From: Dyella dinghuensis
GTDB lineage: Bacteria > Pseudomonadota > Gammaproteobacteria > Xanthomonadales > Rhodanobacteraceae
Assembly (NCBI RefSeq): GCF_003977615.1
Contig: NZ_RYZR01000005.1
Location: 310,001 to 374,000, forward strand
Direction of reading: 5' to 3'
DNA: 64,000 bases
The notes beneath the pieces are model-generated. The model was not told the DNA's origin. It did not search any database and saw nothing but the letters and a program-made list of their open reading frames with translations. Both the position numbers and the translations under genes were made by a program. Below are positions 27,139 to 36,780 of this stretch, in pieces. Each line of letters opens with the position of its first letter. Position 1 is the first letter of the stretch.

Positions 27139-27795
27139 TCAATCCCGGTCAGGTGCACCCAGAGGAAAAAACGGCCGATAGGGACGCGCCTCGTCCACTG
27201 CGCGCGCAAAGGATGGGCGGGCGAGTAATCGCTTTCGATATGCGATGACATTCGTGAAAGACGGATCGATACGATGCGTCCAGTCGGCATAAAAAAGAAA
27301 GGGTGCCGCACTGCAATCGGCAAGACTGAAATCACCCGCCGCCCACTCGCGGCCGCTCATCCTCTTATCCAGCCACGCATAGGCGGTATCGAGCAGCTTG
27401 CGCGCATCGGTGACGCCGAAAGGATCGCGCTGCGCTTCCGGACGCAAGGCGTTGAAGACGATTCTCTGTTGCGGTGTGGAAATGTAGTTCTCGAAGAAGC
27501 GATCCATCAGTCGCACGTTCAATGCAGCGCCGGGATCCTTGGGCAGCAGCGAAACCGGCCCCGGATATGTCAATCCGAGGTATTCGATGATGATCACCGC
27601 TTCCATCACGGTGCGATCGCCATCCACTAAAACAGGCATACGTTTAAGCGGCCACAACTCGGCAAATTCTGCGGTCATCGCTGGATTGTCGTGACTGAGC
27701 ACACGCCATTCAAACGGCGTACCGTTTTCATAGAGCGCGACAAGCACCTTTTGACAATACGAAGAGAATGGATGCGCGTAGAGTTTCAATGTCAT
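27139..27795 (-). CDS. Glutathione S-transferase family protein
   Basis: A 218-residue protein with the thioredoxin-like N-terminal domain (LYAHPFSSYCQKVLVALYEN, Ser/Cys at the active-site position), the cis-Pro and substrate loop KRMPVLVDGD, VMEAVIIIEYL, and an all-helical C-terminal domain with WAAGDFSLADCSAAPFLFYA. Conjugates or reduces small electrophiles with glutathione; exact substrate unknown. Confidence 0.88.
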   Translation of the reverse strand: MTLKLYAHPFSSYCQKVLVALYENGTPFEWRVLSHDNPAMTAEFAELWPLKRMPVLVDGDRTVMEAVIIIEYLGLTYPGPVSLLPKDPGAALNVRLMDRFFENYISTPQQRIVFNALRPEAQRDPFGVTDARKLLDTAYAWLDKRMSGREWAAGDFSLADCSAAPFLFYADWTHRIDPSFTNVIAYRKRLLARPSFARAVDEARPYRPFFPLGAPDRD

Positions 27796-27974
27796 CGTTG
27801 TGCCTTCTTGTCGGAACGGACGAAACGACCTCAGCGGACCGTTTTGTTATACGACGAAGCAAACGAGGTCAAATCGACACAAAAAAATAACGGCAGCGCT
27901 TTCGCCGAACGGGCCAATTTTTACGGCGCATCCATACGTGCGCCTAAAACAGACTAAACGCGACCCCTGGAAAT

Positions 27975-28008
27975 GATAAGGGGCGGGCTGTTATGCCCAC
28001 CCCTTATC
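27975..28008. terminator. Hairpin in the gap after the S53 peptidase gene
   Basis: GATAAGGGG-GGGC (27975-27988) pairs with GCCC-CCCCTTATC (27995-28008), one mismatch, loop TGTTAT. No long T run on either side, so termination is likely but weak; the position 27 bases past the peptidase stop fits. Confidence 0.5.
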
Positions 28009-28034
28009 GTCATTTGCACTTACAAGAACAGCGA

Positions 28035-31000
28035 TTAATGCAGCGTGGCGCGCTTGAGACTGCCAGCGTGGGATGAGCCAACCGAGGCCGTGACGCCCGG
28101 GGGGCACAACACGCCGCCGCATCCGCCACCGCCACCACCACCGCCGCCACCACCGGAGGAACCGCCGCCACCGTAGGAGCCCGAACCTTGTGACAGGGTG
28201 GCAACACCCTGCAGGCTGCTCTTCTGAACGACGTAACCAGCCGGAATCGTGTAGGGATTGCCTTGACCGTCGGCCACGCGTTCGGAAATGAAGCCGCCGC
28301 CCGGTGCACCGGTTCCCTGCCAGATATAGGCGCTGCCTTGCGCGTTCGTCCACAGGATGTCGGCCAAGCCGTCGCCGTCGAAGTCCTCGATCGACGCCAC
28401 GGTGTAGCCAGCACCCGCACTAACGGCCTTGGTGCTAACAACGGTGTTGCCATTCATGATCCACCAGCCAAGTTGACTTGTGGATGCGTTGTACCAGATC
28501 AGATCCGTGCTACCGCTTCCGGCGATTTCACCGGCGCCTTCCAGAACCCAACCCGCCGGGTACGTACCACCATACGTCTTGGTGAAATTGCCCGTACCGT
28601 CATTGATCCAGTAGTAGATGTCGTTCTTGGTGCCGGTCCAAACGATATCGATGTATCCATCACCATTCAGATCGGCCAGGTGCGGCGTATATCCCGCAGC
28701 AACATTGATGACATTGCCCGGCGTTCTGCTGCAGTTGATGTTGTAGAGCTGACCATCCTGCTGCGTACCGCTACAACTGAAGCTCCAGAAGCCAAGCTGA
28801 TTCGTCGTGCTGTTGTAGAAAATGGCCTCGGATTGGTTGGTGCCGTCGGCAACGCCCGTTCCGATCAGTGTCCAACCTGCCGGGTAGGGGAAGGTAAATT
28901 CATAATTACCCCAGCTGTAAACGTCGACCGTAAGCGTGTTGGTAATCGCGTTGTCGCTGAACTGCACCGCCTGGCCTTGCAGCAGACCGCTGAACAGATC
29001 GTTGGCGACCGACTTGATGGTGTCACCCACCTGGAAGGGCTGCCCGAACTGGAAGGTGACCGGATTGAATGCCCAAGGCGGAGACGCTACCTGCACGACT
29101 GTACCGCCACTCATCCACGCCATGATGGGTTCGGCATTGCCCTGTGTGCAGGTCTGGGCATTACTCAGGCAGCTGGCCGGCGGAAGCATCAAGATGGTGC
29201 TATGCCCGTCTGTTGCCTGTTGCGGCGTAATCGGATTGGCAACGTCAGCAGGATTGGATGCCGTACCGCTGGTGTTCTCACCTATCACGTTCCACGTACG
29301 CGTAATTGTCTGGCTGCGCGTATCCTGCGCCGAAATCGCATTCACCAAATTGGTGACGTTGAGCGAACCCAGACCTGTCGCATAGTCGTAACCGGCGCCC
29401 GTTACCCACGCTGGCACGAGCGACTGACTGCCGCCAGCACTCTCCACACCCATGGTTGTATAGCCATAGAGCGTGTCGCTTTGATTGGCAACGGCATAGC
29501 AATCGTCGGAGTTGATCGGGCACGGCTCATCGTTGTTACCGACGGTGACATCGTGGAAAACGCACGAAGGATCCGAGCCATTGCTGCCGCACGTATTCAC
29601 CGGCGAACCGTTGATACCATACTGCTTGCGCGCCAACTGATACAGCATCGGTGCGATGTTGCCATGATTCGTGCTGTCCGACTGATTGATCAGCGCCTGC
29701 ACGCCAGCCATGGCGGGTGCAGCGAACGACGTGCCACCTGCGCTATTGAAAATCACTGCGGTGGGGTCGAGATAGTTGCACGGTTGGGCATAAGGGTTCA
29801 CCGTCGTGTCGGACATGCAGAAAAGCAATGCATGACCAAACATGCCGTTGGCAGCAAACAGCGAAACGTCAGGAAGTGCACGAGTCAGCGTTTGCGGCAT
29901 GCCAGCGATACCTTCCTGCCACGCTGGCTGCTCCCACAGATAGCTCGGACCGCCGCTACCACCGATGACGGTAGTGAAACCTGCCGAATTACACGCGCTG
30001 AGCGGATCGGAATATCCAAGCGCCTTATCCAGTATCGGGCTGGCGCAGGAATCGTTCCAGGTCATCTCGGGGACATACGACAGTGCGCTTGCACCGAGTG
30101 CGCCGTTTCCAGCAAGCCAATACTTACTGGTGTCACTCGCGTCGTTGAAATCGGTACCGCCCACCGAGACATTGAAGGGCGTGCTGCCAAGGCCGTTAAC
30201 TTCAAGACCGAAAACTGCGCCGCCCGATTGGTCCTGATCACATCCCGCCGAACCGGAGTCGCCCGACGAGACAAACACGCTGACGCCTTCAAAGGCTGCC
30301 TCATTCCAAAGATAGGAGACCTCTAGAGCGTCACCCACCGGCGCAGCCACCGACTCGCACTCGCCGTAGCTCAGGCTGAGGATGGGCGGCGGTGTAGCGC
30401 TGGAGAGCAGGTTCTCTGCGGCAAGAAATGCACCGAAGTCCGAACCGCTATTCGCGCAGGAAGCCAACACGACGTTGGCATCCGGCGCTGCAGCACCGGC
30501 CCATTCTGCATCGAGGGCAGCCTCGTCTTCGTCACCCGTGCGACCCGGATCCACGCACTCTGCAACGCCCTGGGGAGAGACGGGATTGACTTGACTGAAC
30601 ACACCCTGCGCATCGGGAGGCAGGAACGTCGAACGGAACGTCGCAACGTCCGGATTCTGCACGTCACTGTCTTCGAGCACTACCACGGTCTGGCCCGCAC
30701 CGCGTACACCCTCGCTCCACTCGGGATTGACGTTGTAGATCGTGTTGAAGTCCGCAGGCGCTACGTCGTAATACGTGTTGCCGTTGTAGACGGAGTTGAA
30801 GTTCGACGACGGACCACTCGCCGACGTCCACTGCCCCTTTGCATTGCGCTTGACCGTGCCGACGTTGACAGCCTGCGACTTCGGGAAGAAATCCGAAAGC
30901 GACGCAACACCTGCTACAACGGGAGTCAGTGCAGCGGGCAGCTTCTGCTCGGTTGCATTGGCGAAATGGGTTTTGCCATTTTCGACATAGCGATGCATCG

Positions 31001-31529
31001 TCGTACCGAAGGCACGCTCAACGGCAGCCACCGGTCCCATGAAGTGAATCATCATCTTGTCGGCAGAAATCGACTTGACGCCCAATCCCTGCGATTGCAG
31101 CCAATTCTTTACCGTGGCGATGTCCTGGTCGCTCGGACCGAACTGCTCGCCCAACTGTTTGGCAGTAAGCCATTTGTGATAGTTCGGCGATCCGGGGGAG
31201 CTCAGCGACGCCGCATAGCGATTGAGCTGTTCCTGCTGTGCCGGAGTGCGCTTGAGCAGCAAGGTCATCGACGGGATCACTTCCGTCTGACCCATGCGAC
31301 CACTGTCCACGCTGTGCGCGATCCGCACGGGGATCGTACCCTTCAGCGTGCTCGTCTGGTTATTGCTTATCTTCGAAGCGTCGATAAGCGGGGCGCTCTT
31401 TGATCCCGTTGCGGCTGTTGCGGATACGCCTGCGGTAGAAGCAACGGCGGCACACGCCTGCCCTGCTCCACCCGCCGCGAATATCAAAGCAGCTCCTGCA
31501 AGCCATGGCTTGTATTTGTTTGTTAGCAC
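28035..31529 (-). CDS. Secreted S53 (sedolisin) peptidase with FG-GAP/VCBS repeats
   Basis: A 1164-residue exported protease. Signal peptide 1-28; pro-kumamolisin activation domain about 66-205 (PGSPNYHKWLTAKQLGEQFG); peptidase domain about 255-730. Candidate catalytic residues are E336 and D340 (ExxxD), D424 in SSGDSG, and S601 in GGTSFAAPAMAG, the Glu-Asp-Ser set of acid-active sedolisins. The second half has FG-GAP/VCBS-like repeats (HLADLNGDGYIDIVWTG; EDFDGDGLADILWT), then a run of eleven Gly and a CGGVLCPPG tail. About 430 residues longer than simple sedolisins. A two-component pair lies upstream. Confidence 0.92.
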   Translation of the reverse strand: MLTNKYKPWLAGAALIFAAGGAGQACAAVASTAGVSATAATGSKSAPLIDASKISNNQTSTLKGTIPVRIAHSVDSGRMGQTEVIPSMTLLLKRTPAQQEQLNRYAASLSSPGSPNYHKWLTAKQLGEQFGPSDQDIATVKNWLQSQGLGVKSISADKMMIHFMGPVAAVERAFGTTMHRYVENGKTHFANATEQKLPAALTPVVAGVASLSDFFPKSQAVNVGTVKRNAKGQWTSASGPSSNFNSVYNGNTYYDVAPADFNTIYNVNPEWSEGVRGAGQTVVVLEDSDVQNPDVATFRSTFLPPDAQGVFSQVNPVSPQGVAECVDPGRTGDEDEAALDAEWAGAAAPDANVVLASCANSGSDFGAFLAAENLLSSATPPPILSLSYGECESVAAPVGDALEVSYLWNEAAFEGVSVFVSSGDSGSAGCDQDQSGGAVFGLEVNGLGSTPFNVSVGGTDFNDASDTSKYWLAGNGALGASALSYVPEMTWNDSCASPILDKALGYSDPLSACNSAGFTTVIGGSGGPSYLWEQPAWQEGIAGMPQTLTRALPDVSLFAANGMFGHALLFCMSDTTVNPYAQPCNYLDPTAVIFNSAGGTSFAAPAMAGVQALINQSDSTNHGNIAPMLYQLARKQYGINGSPVNTCGSNGSDPSCVFHDVTVGNNDEPCPINSDDCYAVANQSDTLYGYTTMGVESAGGSQSLVPAWVTGAGYDYATGLGSLNVTNLVNAISAQDTRSQTITRTWNVIGENTSGTASNPADVANPITPQQATDGHSTILMLPPASCLSNAQTCTQGNAEPIMAWMSGGTVVQVASPPWAFNPVTFQFGQPFQVGDTIKSVANDLFSGLLQGQAVQFSDNAITNTLTVDVYSWGNYEFTFPYPAGWTLIGTGVADGTNQSEAIFYNSTTNQLGFWSFSCSGTQQDGQLYNINCSRTPGNVINVAAGYTPHLADLNGDGYIDIVWTGTKNDIYYWINDGTGNFTKTYGGTYPAGWVLEGAGEIAGSGSTDLIWYNASTSQLGWWIMNGNTVVSTKAVSAGAGYTVASIEDFDGDGLADILWTNAQGSAYIWQGTGAPGGGFISERVADGQGNPYTIPAGYVVQKSSLQGVATLSQGSGSYGGGGSSGGGGGGGGGGGCGGVLCPPGVTASVGSSHAGSLKRATLH

Positions 31530-31841
31530 GCTGTCTCCCCCGGAGATTTGTGTTGACTGTTAGACGTCCCGGATATCCCCAACACCTGGAAGATGCTTTC
31601 AGTCGCAATCTTCGAGGCGCCTCTGATGATCATCCGTGCGACGAAATCGTCCTCATCAGTAGCGTGATCTTAATCATCGTGACTTGATTTCGTCACACAC
31701 GGGGTGCCAGCTAAATCCTCACCGACTTCTCACGGAATTTCAGCAGGGCTTCAGACGCGGAACGATGGAAACGGCAAAAAGGATATGCGTCCGCGTCGAC
31801 AAGGACCGGAGAAAAATGCGTTGAAAACAGGGGTGTAAACG
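31530..31841. other. Intergenic region upstream of the S53 peptidase
   Basis: Lower GC than its surroundings. It should carry the peptidase promoter (minus strand). A dyad GTGAC ... GTCAC occurs near 31680-31697. No convincing gene. Confidence 0.4.
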
Positions 31842-32594
31842 TCAAATCGCGAGTACGTAACCCGTTCCGTGCACGGCATCCAGAGGAAGCGGCTCCCCCA
31901 GAGCGGCGAGCACTTTTCGGCGAAGACGATGAATAAGCGATTCGAGTCGATGCGGATCGAAGGCAGTAACGTCGTCCGTCAATGCTGCTATCAACGACTC
32001 ACGCAAGATAACTTCATTCGGTTGCTTCATCAGAGCGTCAAGAAGACGTCGCTCTGCCTTGCTCAACTTCACCCTGCCGCCAGCCGGCGACAAAAGGAAC
32101 CATTCGTCGGCACTCAAACGCCACGTTGCGCCATCGACCTGCGCCGAAGGCCCCAAACGTCGCGCAACACTGTAGAGCGTTGCGACAAGCACGTCGATTT
32201 CGACCGGCTTAGAGAGATACGCGTCCGCGCCTTCGCTCAGGCCACGCACTAAATTCGCGCTGCCGGAATGCCCGGTAAGCATGACAACACCAATGTGCGA
32301 GTGGTCAGCGCGCAGCTGCCGGGCCAGTTCGAAACCGTCGCCATCGGGCAACCCCACATCCAGCAGGACGATGTCCGGCAATCGCTTGCCCAAGGCCTCG
32401 CGCATTTCGGCTGCACGGCCCGTCGTCACCACCTCGAACCCAAATTGCCGCAGCTTGGGTACCAGAACCCTATCCCGAAGCACTGCATCGTCCTCCAGAA
32501 CCAGGACGAACAACGGTCCAGGACGCTCGTTCAAGTCGGGCGAGTTGGACGGCAAATTCACGACACGTATTCCATGAAATCGGATACCCCACAA
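31842..32594 (-). CDS. OmpR-type response regulator
   Basis: A 250-residue regulator. Receiver domain with VLEDDAVLRD, phosphoacceptor Asp in DIVLLDVGLPDGDG, MLTGHSG and YLSKPVE; winged-helix output domain with LSKAERRLLDALM, LESLIHRLRRKV and the end VHGTGYVLA. The first 25 residues are a non-conserved extension, so a start further in is possible. Sits just upstream of the S53 peptidase and downstream of a sensor kinase, all on one strand. Confidence 0.87.
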   Translation of the reverse strand: MWGIRFHGIRVVNLPSNSPDLNERPGPLFVLVLEDDAVLRDRVLVPKLRQFGFEVVTTGRAAEMREALGKRLPDIVLLDVGLPDGDGFELARQLRADHSHIGVVMLTGHSGSANLVRGLSEGADAYLSKPVEIDVLVATLYSVARRLGPSAQVDGATWRLSADEWFLLSPAGGRVKLSKAERRLLDALMKQPNEVILRESLIAALTDDVTAFDPHRLESLIHRLRRKVLAALGEPLPLDAVHGTGYVLAI

Positions 32595-32843
32595 AGAAAA
32601 CCAACGATGCGGCGAATGGACGCGTCAGTGCTCACTCAACGCGATGTCGCACGCAAACACTTAAAGTTACACGGCGCAAGCGTCCGTGCCTGGCGTTTTA
32701 CCCGCAGCCCCCTGCGACGGCACGACCTCGATTACCTGACAAACCATACGCTATGGAAAACGAATGTTTGTCATCGCCGTGTGAGCAATTACTAGCAGCA
32801 AAAAAGACAAGCACGCAAGTCATCGATGAAAAGATGGATGCAT
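32595..32843. other. Intergenic region between sensor kinase and regulator genes
   Basis: About 250 bases with no gene. The regulator may have its own promoter here, since partner genes are usually closer. No clear operator seen. Confidence 0.4.
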
Positions 32844-34301
32844 TTAAAGGTAGGAACGCATCCCATCCTCGAAGGTCGCCGGTGTCGCCAATACCATCTC
32901 GGGCTCGGCGATCGGAAGTCGGATGCGAATGATGGAACCCTTACCAAGCTCACTTTCGACAGCAGTGCTTCCACCCGCGCCGCGGATGAGACCATCCACC
33001 ACGCTCAAGCCAAGACCCGTACCATCGCCAACGGATTTCGTCGTGAAGAACGGTTCAAAGATTCTCGCCTTCACATCATCAGGCATGCCAATGCCGGTGT
33101 CATGGATAGATAAAGTGACGCGATGATCCGATCTCTCGATGGAAAATGTGCACGTACCGCCAGTCGGCATGGCATCGCGAGCGTTGGACGCCAAATTGAT
33201 CGTCGCAAGTTCGAACTGGCTGCGATCGAAGTAGACCAGAATCTCATCGTCGGGCACATGCACCTGCAGCTGCACGGTTTGCGGTAAAACTTTCCGGATA
33301 AGCGGAAGAATGCCTTTCAACGCGGCAACGATGTCGAAGACCTCGAGATGCGCTACGTCGTGGCGACTGAACGCCAGCAGTTTCCGGCATACCGACGTAC
33401 CCCGGCGCGCGGCACTTTCAATACCATCCATCGCCTCAGCCACAGCGAGAAGATCATCATCCGGCGAATCGTCTATCGGCAAGCGGTCTCGCTCGACAGA
33501 GAAACCAATAATGATTCCGAAAATATTGTTCATATCGTGCGCGATGCCGCTGGCAACCTTTCCCATGGCATCCATCTTCTGGGAATGCAGCAACTGCTCC
33601 TGAGCACGCTCGCGCGCTGCAATCTCCAGCGTCAGTTGTTTCTGCTTTTCATTGGCCTCGTTGTAACTCTGTCGCAGCGCGTAGATGCTTCGGTCGAAAA
33701 TGACCGCGATGAGGAAGTAGCTCATCAATGCTCGCATCGGCAGCAAGGCGTAGGCATCGATGACGACGGGAGGCAAATGCAGCACATTGGCAACTTTGAT
33801 CGGCGCAACACTCATGATTAGCGTGATGGCCTCGCCGGCATACGTTATCCAAAGCGCCGTTCTTCCCAGCATGATGCCGCTGAGCGCCAAAATCATGATG
33901 AATGTCAGATTGCCATCCGTGGCCTGATAACCGAAAGCGGTGTATGCAATCGCCCCTGAGCACAAGACGGACCCAAGGTAGATCGATACGGCGGGTTTGA
34001 ATTTCCCCAGGCGGATGAGGTAAATCCCCAGCCATGCCGTAATGGTCATGGCCAGGTCCGTTCCAAAATCGATGGCGATGGCCGTCATCGATCCGGAGCG
34101 GGCGCGGTTGTAAAAGTGGTCCTGGAGATAGGCCCAGTGAAACGCCACCAGGTAGACCTTGTTCAGCGGGACGCGGAGGCCTTCGAACAAGAGCAGCAGT
34201 TGCATGAAGATGGCATTGCGACGATCCACCGGATCATCGATCGGCACTCGGCCAAGCCACGACTTTATTCGCTCATACATGCCAGACACCTTTGAATACA
34301 C
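32844..34301 (-). CDS. Membrane sensor histidine kinase
   Basis: A 485-residue kinase with six membrane helices (about 45-215) and no large periplasmic domain, then a coiled coil (QSYNEANEKQKQLTLEIAAR), the H-box VASGIAHDMNNIFGIIIG, an N-box (LASNARDAMPTGG), and the G boxes DTGIGMP and GTGLGLSVV. This class senses membrane or internal signals. The C-terminal part has no receiver domain. Pairs with the OmpR-type regulator downstream. Confidence 0.88.
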   Translation of the reverse strand: MYSKVSGMYERIKSWLGRVPIDDPVDRRNAIFMQLLLLFEGLRVPLNKVYLVAFHWAYLQDHFYNRARSGSMTAIAIDFGTDLAMTITAWLGIYLIRLGKFKPAVSIYLGSVLCSGAIAYTAFGYQATDGNLTFIMILALSGIMLGRTALWITYAGEAITLIMSVAPIKVANVLHLPPVVIDAYALLPMRALMSYFLIAVIFDRSIYALRQSYNEANEKQKQLTLEIAARERAQEQLLHSQKMDAMGKVASGIAHDMNNIFGIIIGFSVERDRLPIDDSPDDDLLAVAEAMDGIESAARRGTSVCRKLLAFSRHDVAHLEVFDIVAALKGILPLIRKVLPQTVQLQVHVPDDEILVYFDRSQFELATINLASNARDAMPTGGTCTFSIERSDHRVTLSIHDTGIGMPDDVKARIFEPFFTTKSVGDGTGLGLSVVDGLIRGAGGSTAVESELGKGSIIRIRLPIAEPEMVLATPATFEDGMRSYL

Positions 34302-34657
34302 TTCTTAGGCATTCCCTGCGTGATTCTCCTGAAACAACCGCCAAGCTCAACCAGCGCGATGACCGGCGTCGCCATTGAAAAGCACTTCCCCGAAGACCGA
34401 GGCCCCATTTCGCTGCGAGCAGGGTCAAGCCAGTTCGAACGCGTCGGGCGCAGCATTCGGCATCGCTTATGTCGAGTACGTCGCACAGAGTACTTGTACT
34501 AGATTCCGGCCGCCGCTGACGTACTTTTCAACAGCAAAGCTGATCAAACACATCATGGACCGTTGCCACCCATCGGCAAGCGAGATTTCCTTTTCCCGCC
34601 CAAACTCGCGAGTATGGTGTAATTTCGATTCGTTAATCCCTTATCCCTGAAGCCGTA
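34302..34657. other. Divergent intergenic region, sensor kinase to bestrophin
   Basis: About 350 bases with promoters expected for both flanking genes. I see no gene and no strong hairpin. A TACTTGTACTA near-palindrome lies near 34491-34501. Confidence 0.4.
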
Positions 34658-35569
34658 ATGATCGTCCGTCCCCGCCCCAACTGGTTCCGTCTTTTGCTGG
34701 TCGTTCGGGGCTCGGTGCTGCCAATGATTTTGCCGCAGCTGCTGCTGACGCTTGCGTTTGCACTGGTGGTCACCCTTCTCCATGGCCGCGTTTATGTCTG
34801 GAAGGTCTCGCTGACCTTTGTGCCGTTCTCGCTGATCGGCTTGACGCTGGCGATTTTTTTGGGCTTTCGCAACAACACCAGCTACGCCCGGTATTGGGAG
34901 GCACGCGTGTTGTGGGGTGAGGTATTGAACGATACCCGGTCGCTGGCACGGCAATCGCTGACGCTGGTAGATAGGGACTCGAATAGCACCGTGTTCGTCC
35001 ATCGACTCATCGCCTTTGTCCATGCGTTGCGCCACCAACTGCGCGGCACGGACCCGAATACCGACTTGGCACGCTGGCTCTCCAAGGACGACCTTTCCCG
35101 GCTGAAAGGCGCGCGTTACAAAGCCTCCGCCATTTTGCTGATGGCTGACGAATGGTTGCGCGATCGGCGGTTAGCAGGCCAGCTTGTCGCACCGCTAGCG
35201 CAGGCCATGCAGGTGCACATGGGACATTTGAGCGACGCGCTTGGCGGTTGCGAACGCATCGCCAGTACACCCATCCCGTTTACCTACGGCGTGATCATCC
35301 ACCGCACGGTGTACCTCTATTGCCTGCTGCTTCCCTTCGGCCTGGTGGATTCCATCGGGGCGATGACGCCTGTCGTGATTACCTTTATCGCCTACACCTT
35401 CTTCGCGCTGGAAGCGCTGAGCTCGGAAATCGAAGAACCTTTCGGCACCGAACCCAACGATCTTCCATTGGATGCCATGTCCGAAGGCATCGAAACATCG
35501 TTGTTGGAACTATTGGGTGAGCGCAATCTGCCAACCGCGCCACAACCCAAAAACTACGTGCTGACCTGA
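34658..35569 (+). CDS. Bestrophin family (UPF0187/YneE) membrane protein
   Basis: A 303-residue bacterial bestrophin, a pentameric ion channel family. N-terminal helices (about 15-60), the conserved GFRNNTSYARYWEAR stretch around residue 70, then helical cytoplasmic parts, and the late HRTVYLYCLLLPFGLVDSIG and EIEEPFGTEPNDLPLDAM motifs. Length matches YneE. Ion preference cannot be read. Confidence 0.9.
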   Translation: MIVRPRPNWFRLLLVVRGSVLPMILPQLLLTLAFALVVTLLHGRVYVWKVSLTFVPFSLIGLTLAIFLGFRNNTSYARYWEARVLWGEVLNDTRSLARQSLTLVDRDSNSTVFVHRLIAFVHALRHQLRGTDPNTDLARWLSKDDLSRLKGARYKASAILLMADEWLRDRRLAGQLVAPLAQAMQVHMGHLSDALGGCERIASTPIPFTYGVIIHRTVYLYCLLLPFGLVDSIGAMTPVVITFIAYTFFALEALSSEIEEPFGTEPNDLPLDAMSEGIETSLLELLGERNLPTAPQPKNYVLT

Positions 35570-35631
35570 TAGAAAAATCGACTGCGTATTGAAGAAGGGG
35601 TATTCCTTTTTCAATTCGCTACAACGAACGC

Positions 35632-35718
35632 TTAGGCCAACATCGCTGCCAGGGTCGACACGCAAAGCACAACGCAGGCGGCGAAAAGGCTGTTGAGCAT
35701 CAGGGTTTCGAATTTCAT
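35632..35718 (-). CDS. 28-residue single-helix membrane microprotein
   Basis: ATG 35718, GGAG nine bases upstream, stop TAA at 35632. The peptide begins MKFETLMLNSLFAACVVLC and continues VSTLAAMLA: a short charged start and one membrane helix. Small proteins of this MK(Y/F)ETL type seem familiar from Xanthomonadaceae, but I cannot confirm that here. Too short for usual gene finders. Upstream lies a cluster of TGTCCG palindromes that could control it. Confidence 0.6.
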   Translation of the reverse strand: MKFETLMLNSLFAACVVLCVSTLAAMLA

Positions 35719-35847
35719 GGCGGTTCTCCGTTAAGTGGATGAGTGAGGCTTTCGAGATGGATATTGCAAGCCTGATGCCAACCGCATCAGTGCCTCGAAA
35801 ACCGCATAACGGCGCCATTTACGCGTATTGTTAGCGACAAGCCATCC

Positions 35848-35892
35848 TGTCCGCGGACGGTTGTCCGCACTGTCCGGACAGGCTACGGACAA
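35848..35892. promoter_or_regulatory. Cluster of TGTCCG palindromes, probable operator
   Basis: Within 45 bp: GTCCGCGGAC (35849-35858, perfect palindrome), TTGTCCGCA (35861-35869), TGTCCGGACA (35871-35880, perfect palindrome) and ACGGACAA (35885-35892, the reverse of TTGTCCGT). They lie 130-174 bases upstream of the 28-residue gene. Repeated half-sites suggest cooperative binding of a regulator. Confidence 0.5.
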
Positions 35893-35974
35893 ACCGATGT
35901 CTGCAAAGCACGACGGAGTGCGATGTCGATGCGCGCAAGCGCAAACAAACGTTTACGCAGCATGGTTTGAAGCG

Positions 35975-36280
35975 TTATTGCAACGCCAGCATGTAAGTCA
36001 GCAGCCAAAACGCCACTTGAGCGATCAACACTGGCGCGATGCGTTTGATCTCTTTTCGTCCCGACCATAGAAAGCTGATGACGACGGGTATCTGGCCGAA
36101 CATTAAAAGTATGGCGATGTGATCAGCCGTGCCTTCGTCATGACGCGGCGCGTGGAATCCGTGGCGAATGAGATCCATGACTACCATCACCAACACGATG
36201 CCCGTCATCACCAAGGGTGTGGCACCGTTCCAGCGCTGAATAGGCGGCGTGTGTGCGTTATACGGTTCACTGGATTGCAT
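35975..36280 (-). CDS. Small membrane protein, 101 residues
   Basis: Three membrane helices (about 22-40, 52-70, 78-98), ending ...FWLLTYMLALQ. GGAGGAG lies 9 bases before the ATG at 36280, which decides the start. A HAPRHDEGT loop between helices one and two is polar. No family recognised. Confidence 0.7.
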   Translation of the reverse strand: MQSSEPYNAHTPPIQRWNGATPLVMTGIVLVMVVMDLIRHGFHAPRHDEGTADHIAILLMFGQIPVVISFLWSGRKEIKRIAPVLIAQVAFWLLTYMLALQ

Positions 36281-36511
36281 GCCCGGCTCTCCTCCGCATG
36301 AGATCGCATCAAGCTTATCGCAGGTTGCGCGCGCGATATGACGCAGACATGTCCGCATGCAGCCGAACGCTGTCGTTTACGGGACGACATGTGGCAATGA
36401 TGTTCCTAACCCCAACGAAGCTCTTTCGCATGCGTCGCGTAGGCATTGACCAACGCATCGAATCAATCAGCCCCGACAGATTGCATGCTGCACTTCATGG
36501 GAAGGTGCGGT
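36281..36511. other. Intergenic stretch
   Basis: I see nothing convincing beyond the expected promoter of the 101-residue membrane protein. Confidence 0.4.
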
Positions 36512-36556
36512 AGTCGGGCGTGCCCATCCGCAGTGATGACCACGACACGCCCGACT
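36512..36556. repeat. 11-bp perfect inverted repeat with 23-base loop
   Basis: AGTCGGGCGTG (36512-36522) and CACGCCCGACT (36546-36556). No T run follows, so an operator or an RNA element is more likely than a terminator. It lies 79 bases upstream of a possible 43-residue gene. Confidence 0.55.
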
Positions 36557-36634
36557 TGATGTGAAGTAACGCGGATCGCCCGAGTTGACGCTCAGACGAT
36601 CCGCTGGCCACCACCAACTAGTTAGGAGTTGATC

Positions 36635-36766
36635 ATGGTTACGCTCGATCATACGGCACCCGCACGTCATCGTGACCCCGCCGCGGTGCATTTCCCTTAC
36701 TTCACCGCCGCGCACGCTGCGCGATGTCGAGCCACAGTGGGCATTCGTCAAAACGGAAGCAGCTGA
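36635..36766 (+). CDS. Possible 43-residue small protein
   Basis: ATG at 36635 with AGGAG 6 bases upstream; stop TGA at 36764. The peptide (MVTLDHTAPARHRDPAAVHF start) is His/Ala/Arg-rich without a membrane helix. Hairpins flank it on both sides. May be a leader peptide or a small protein; no homology recognised. Confidence 0.4.
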   Translation: MVTLDHTAPARHRDPAAVHFPYFTAAHAARCRATVGIRQNGSS

Positions 36767-36780
36767 TTCCGACAAAACGA

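Noticed and set aside
28263-30326. 687-codon plus-strand open frame
   Set aside because: Antisense to the S53 peptidase, whose domains and catalytic residues are clear. High GC creates long shadow frames; no domain in this translation.
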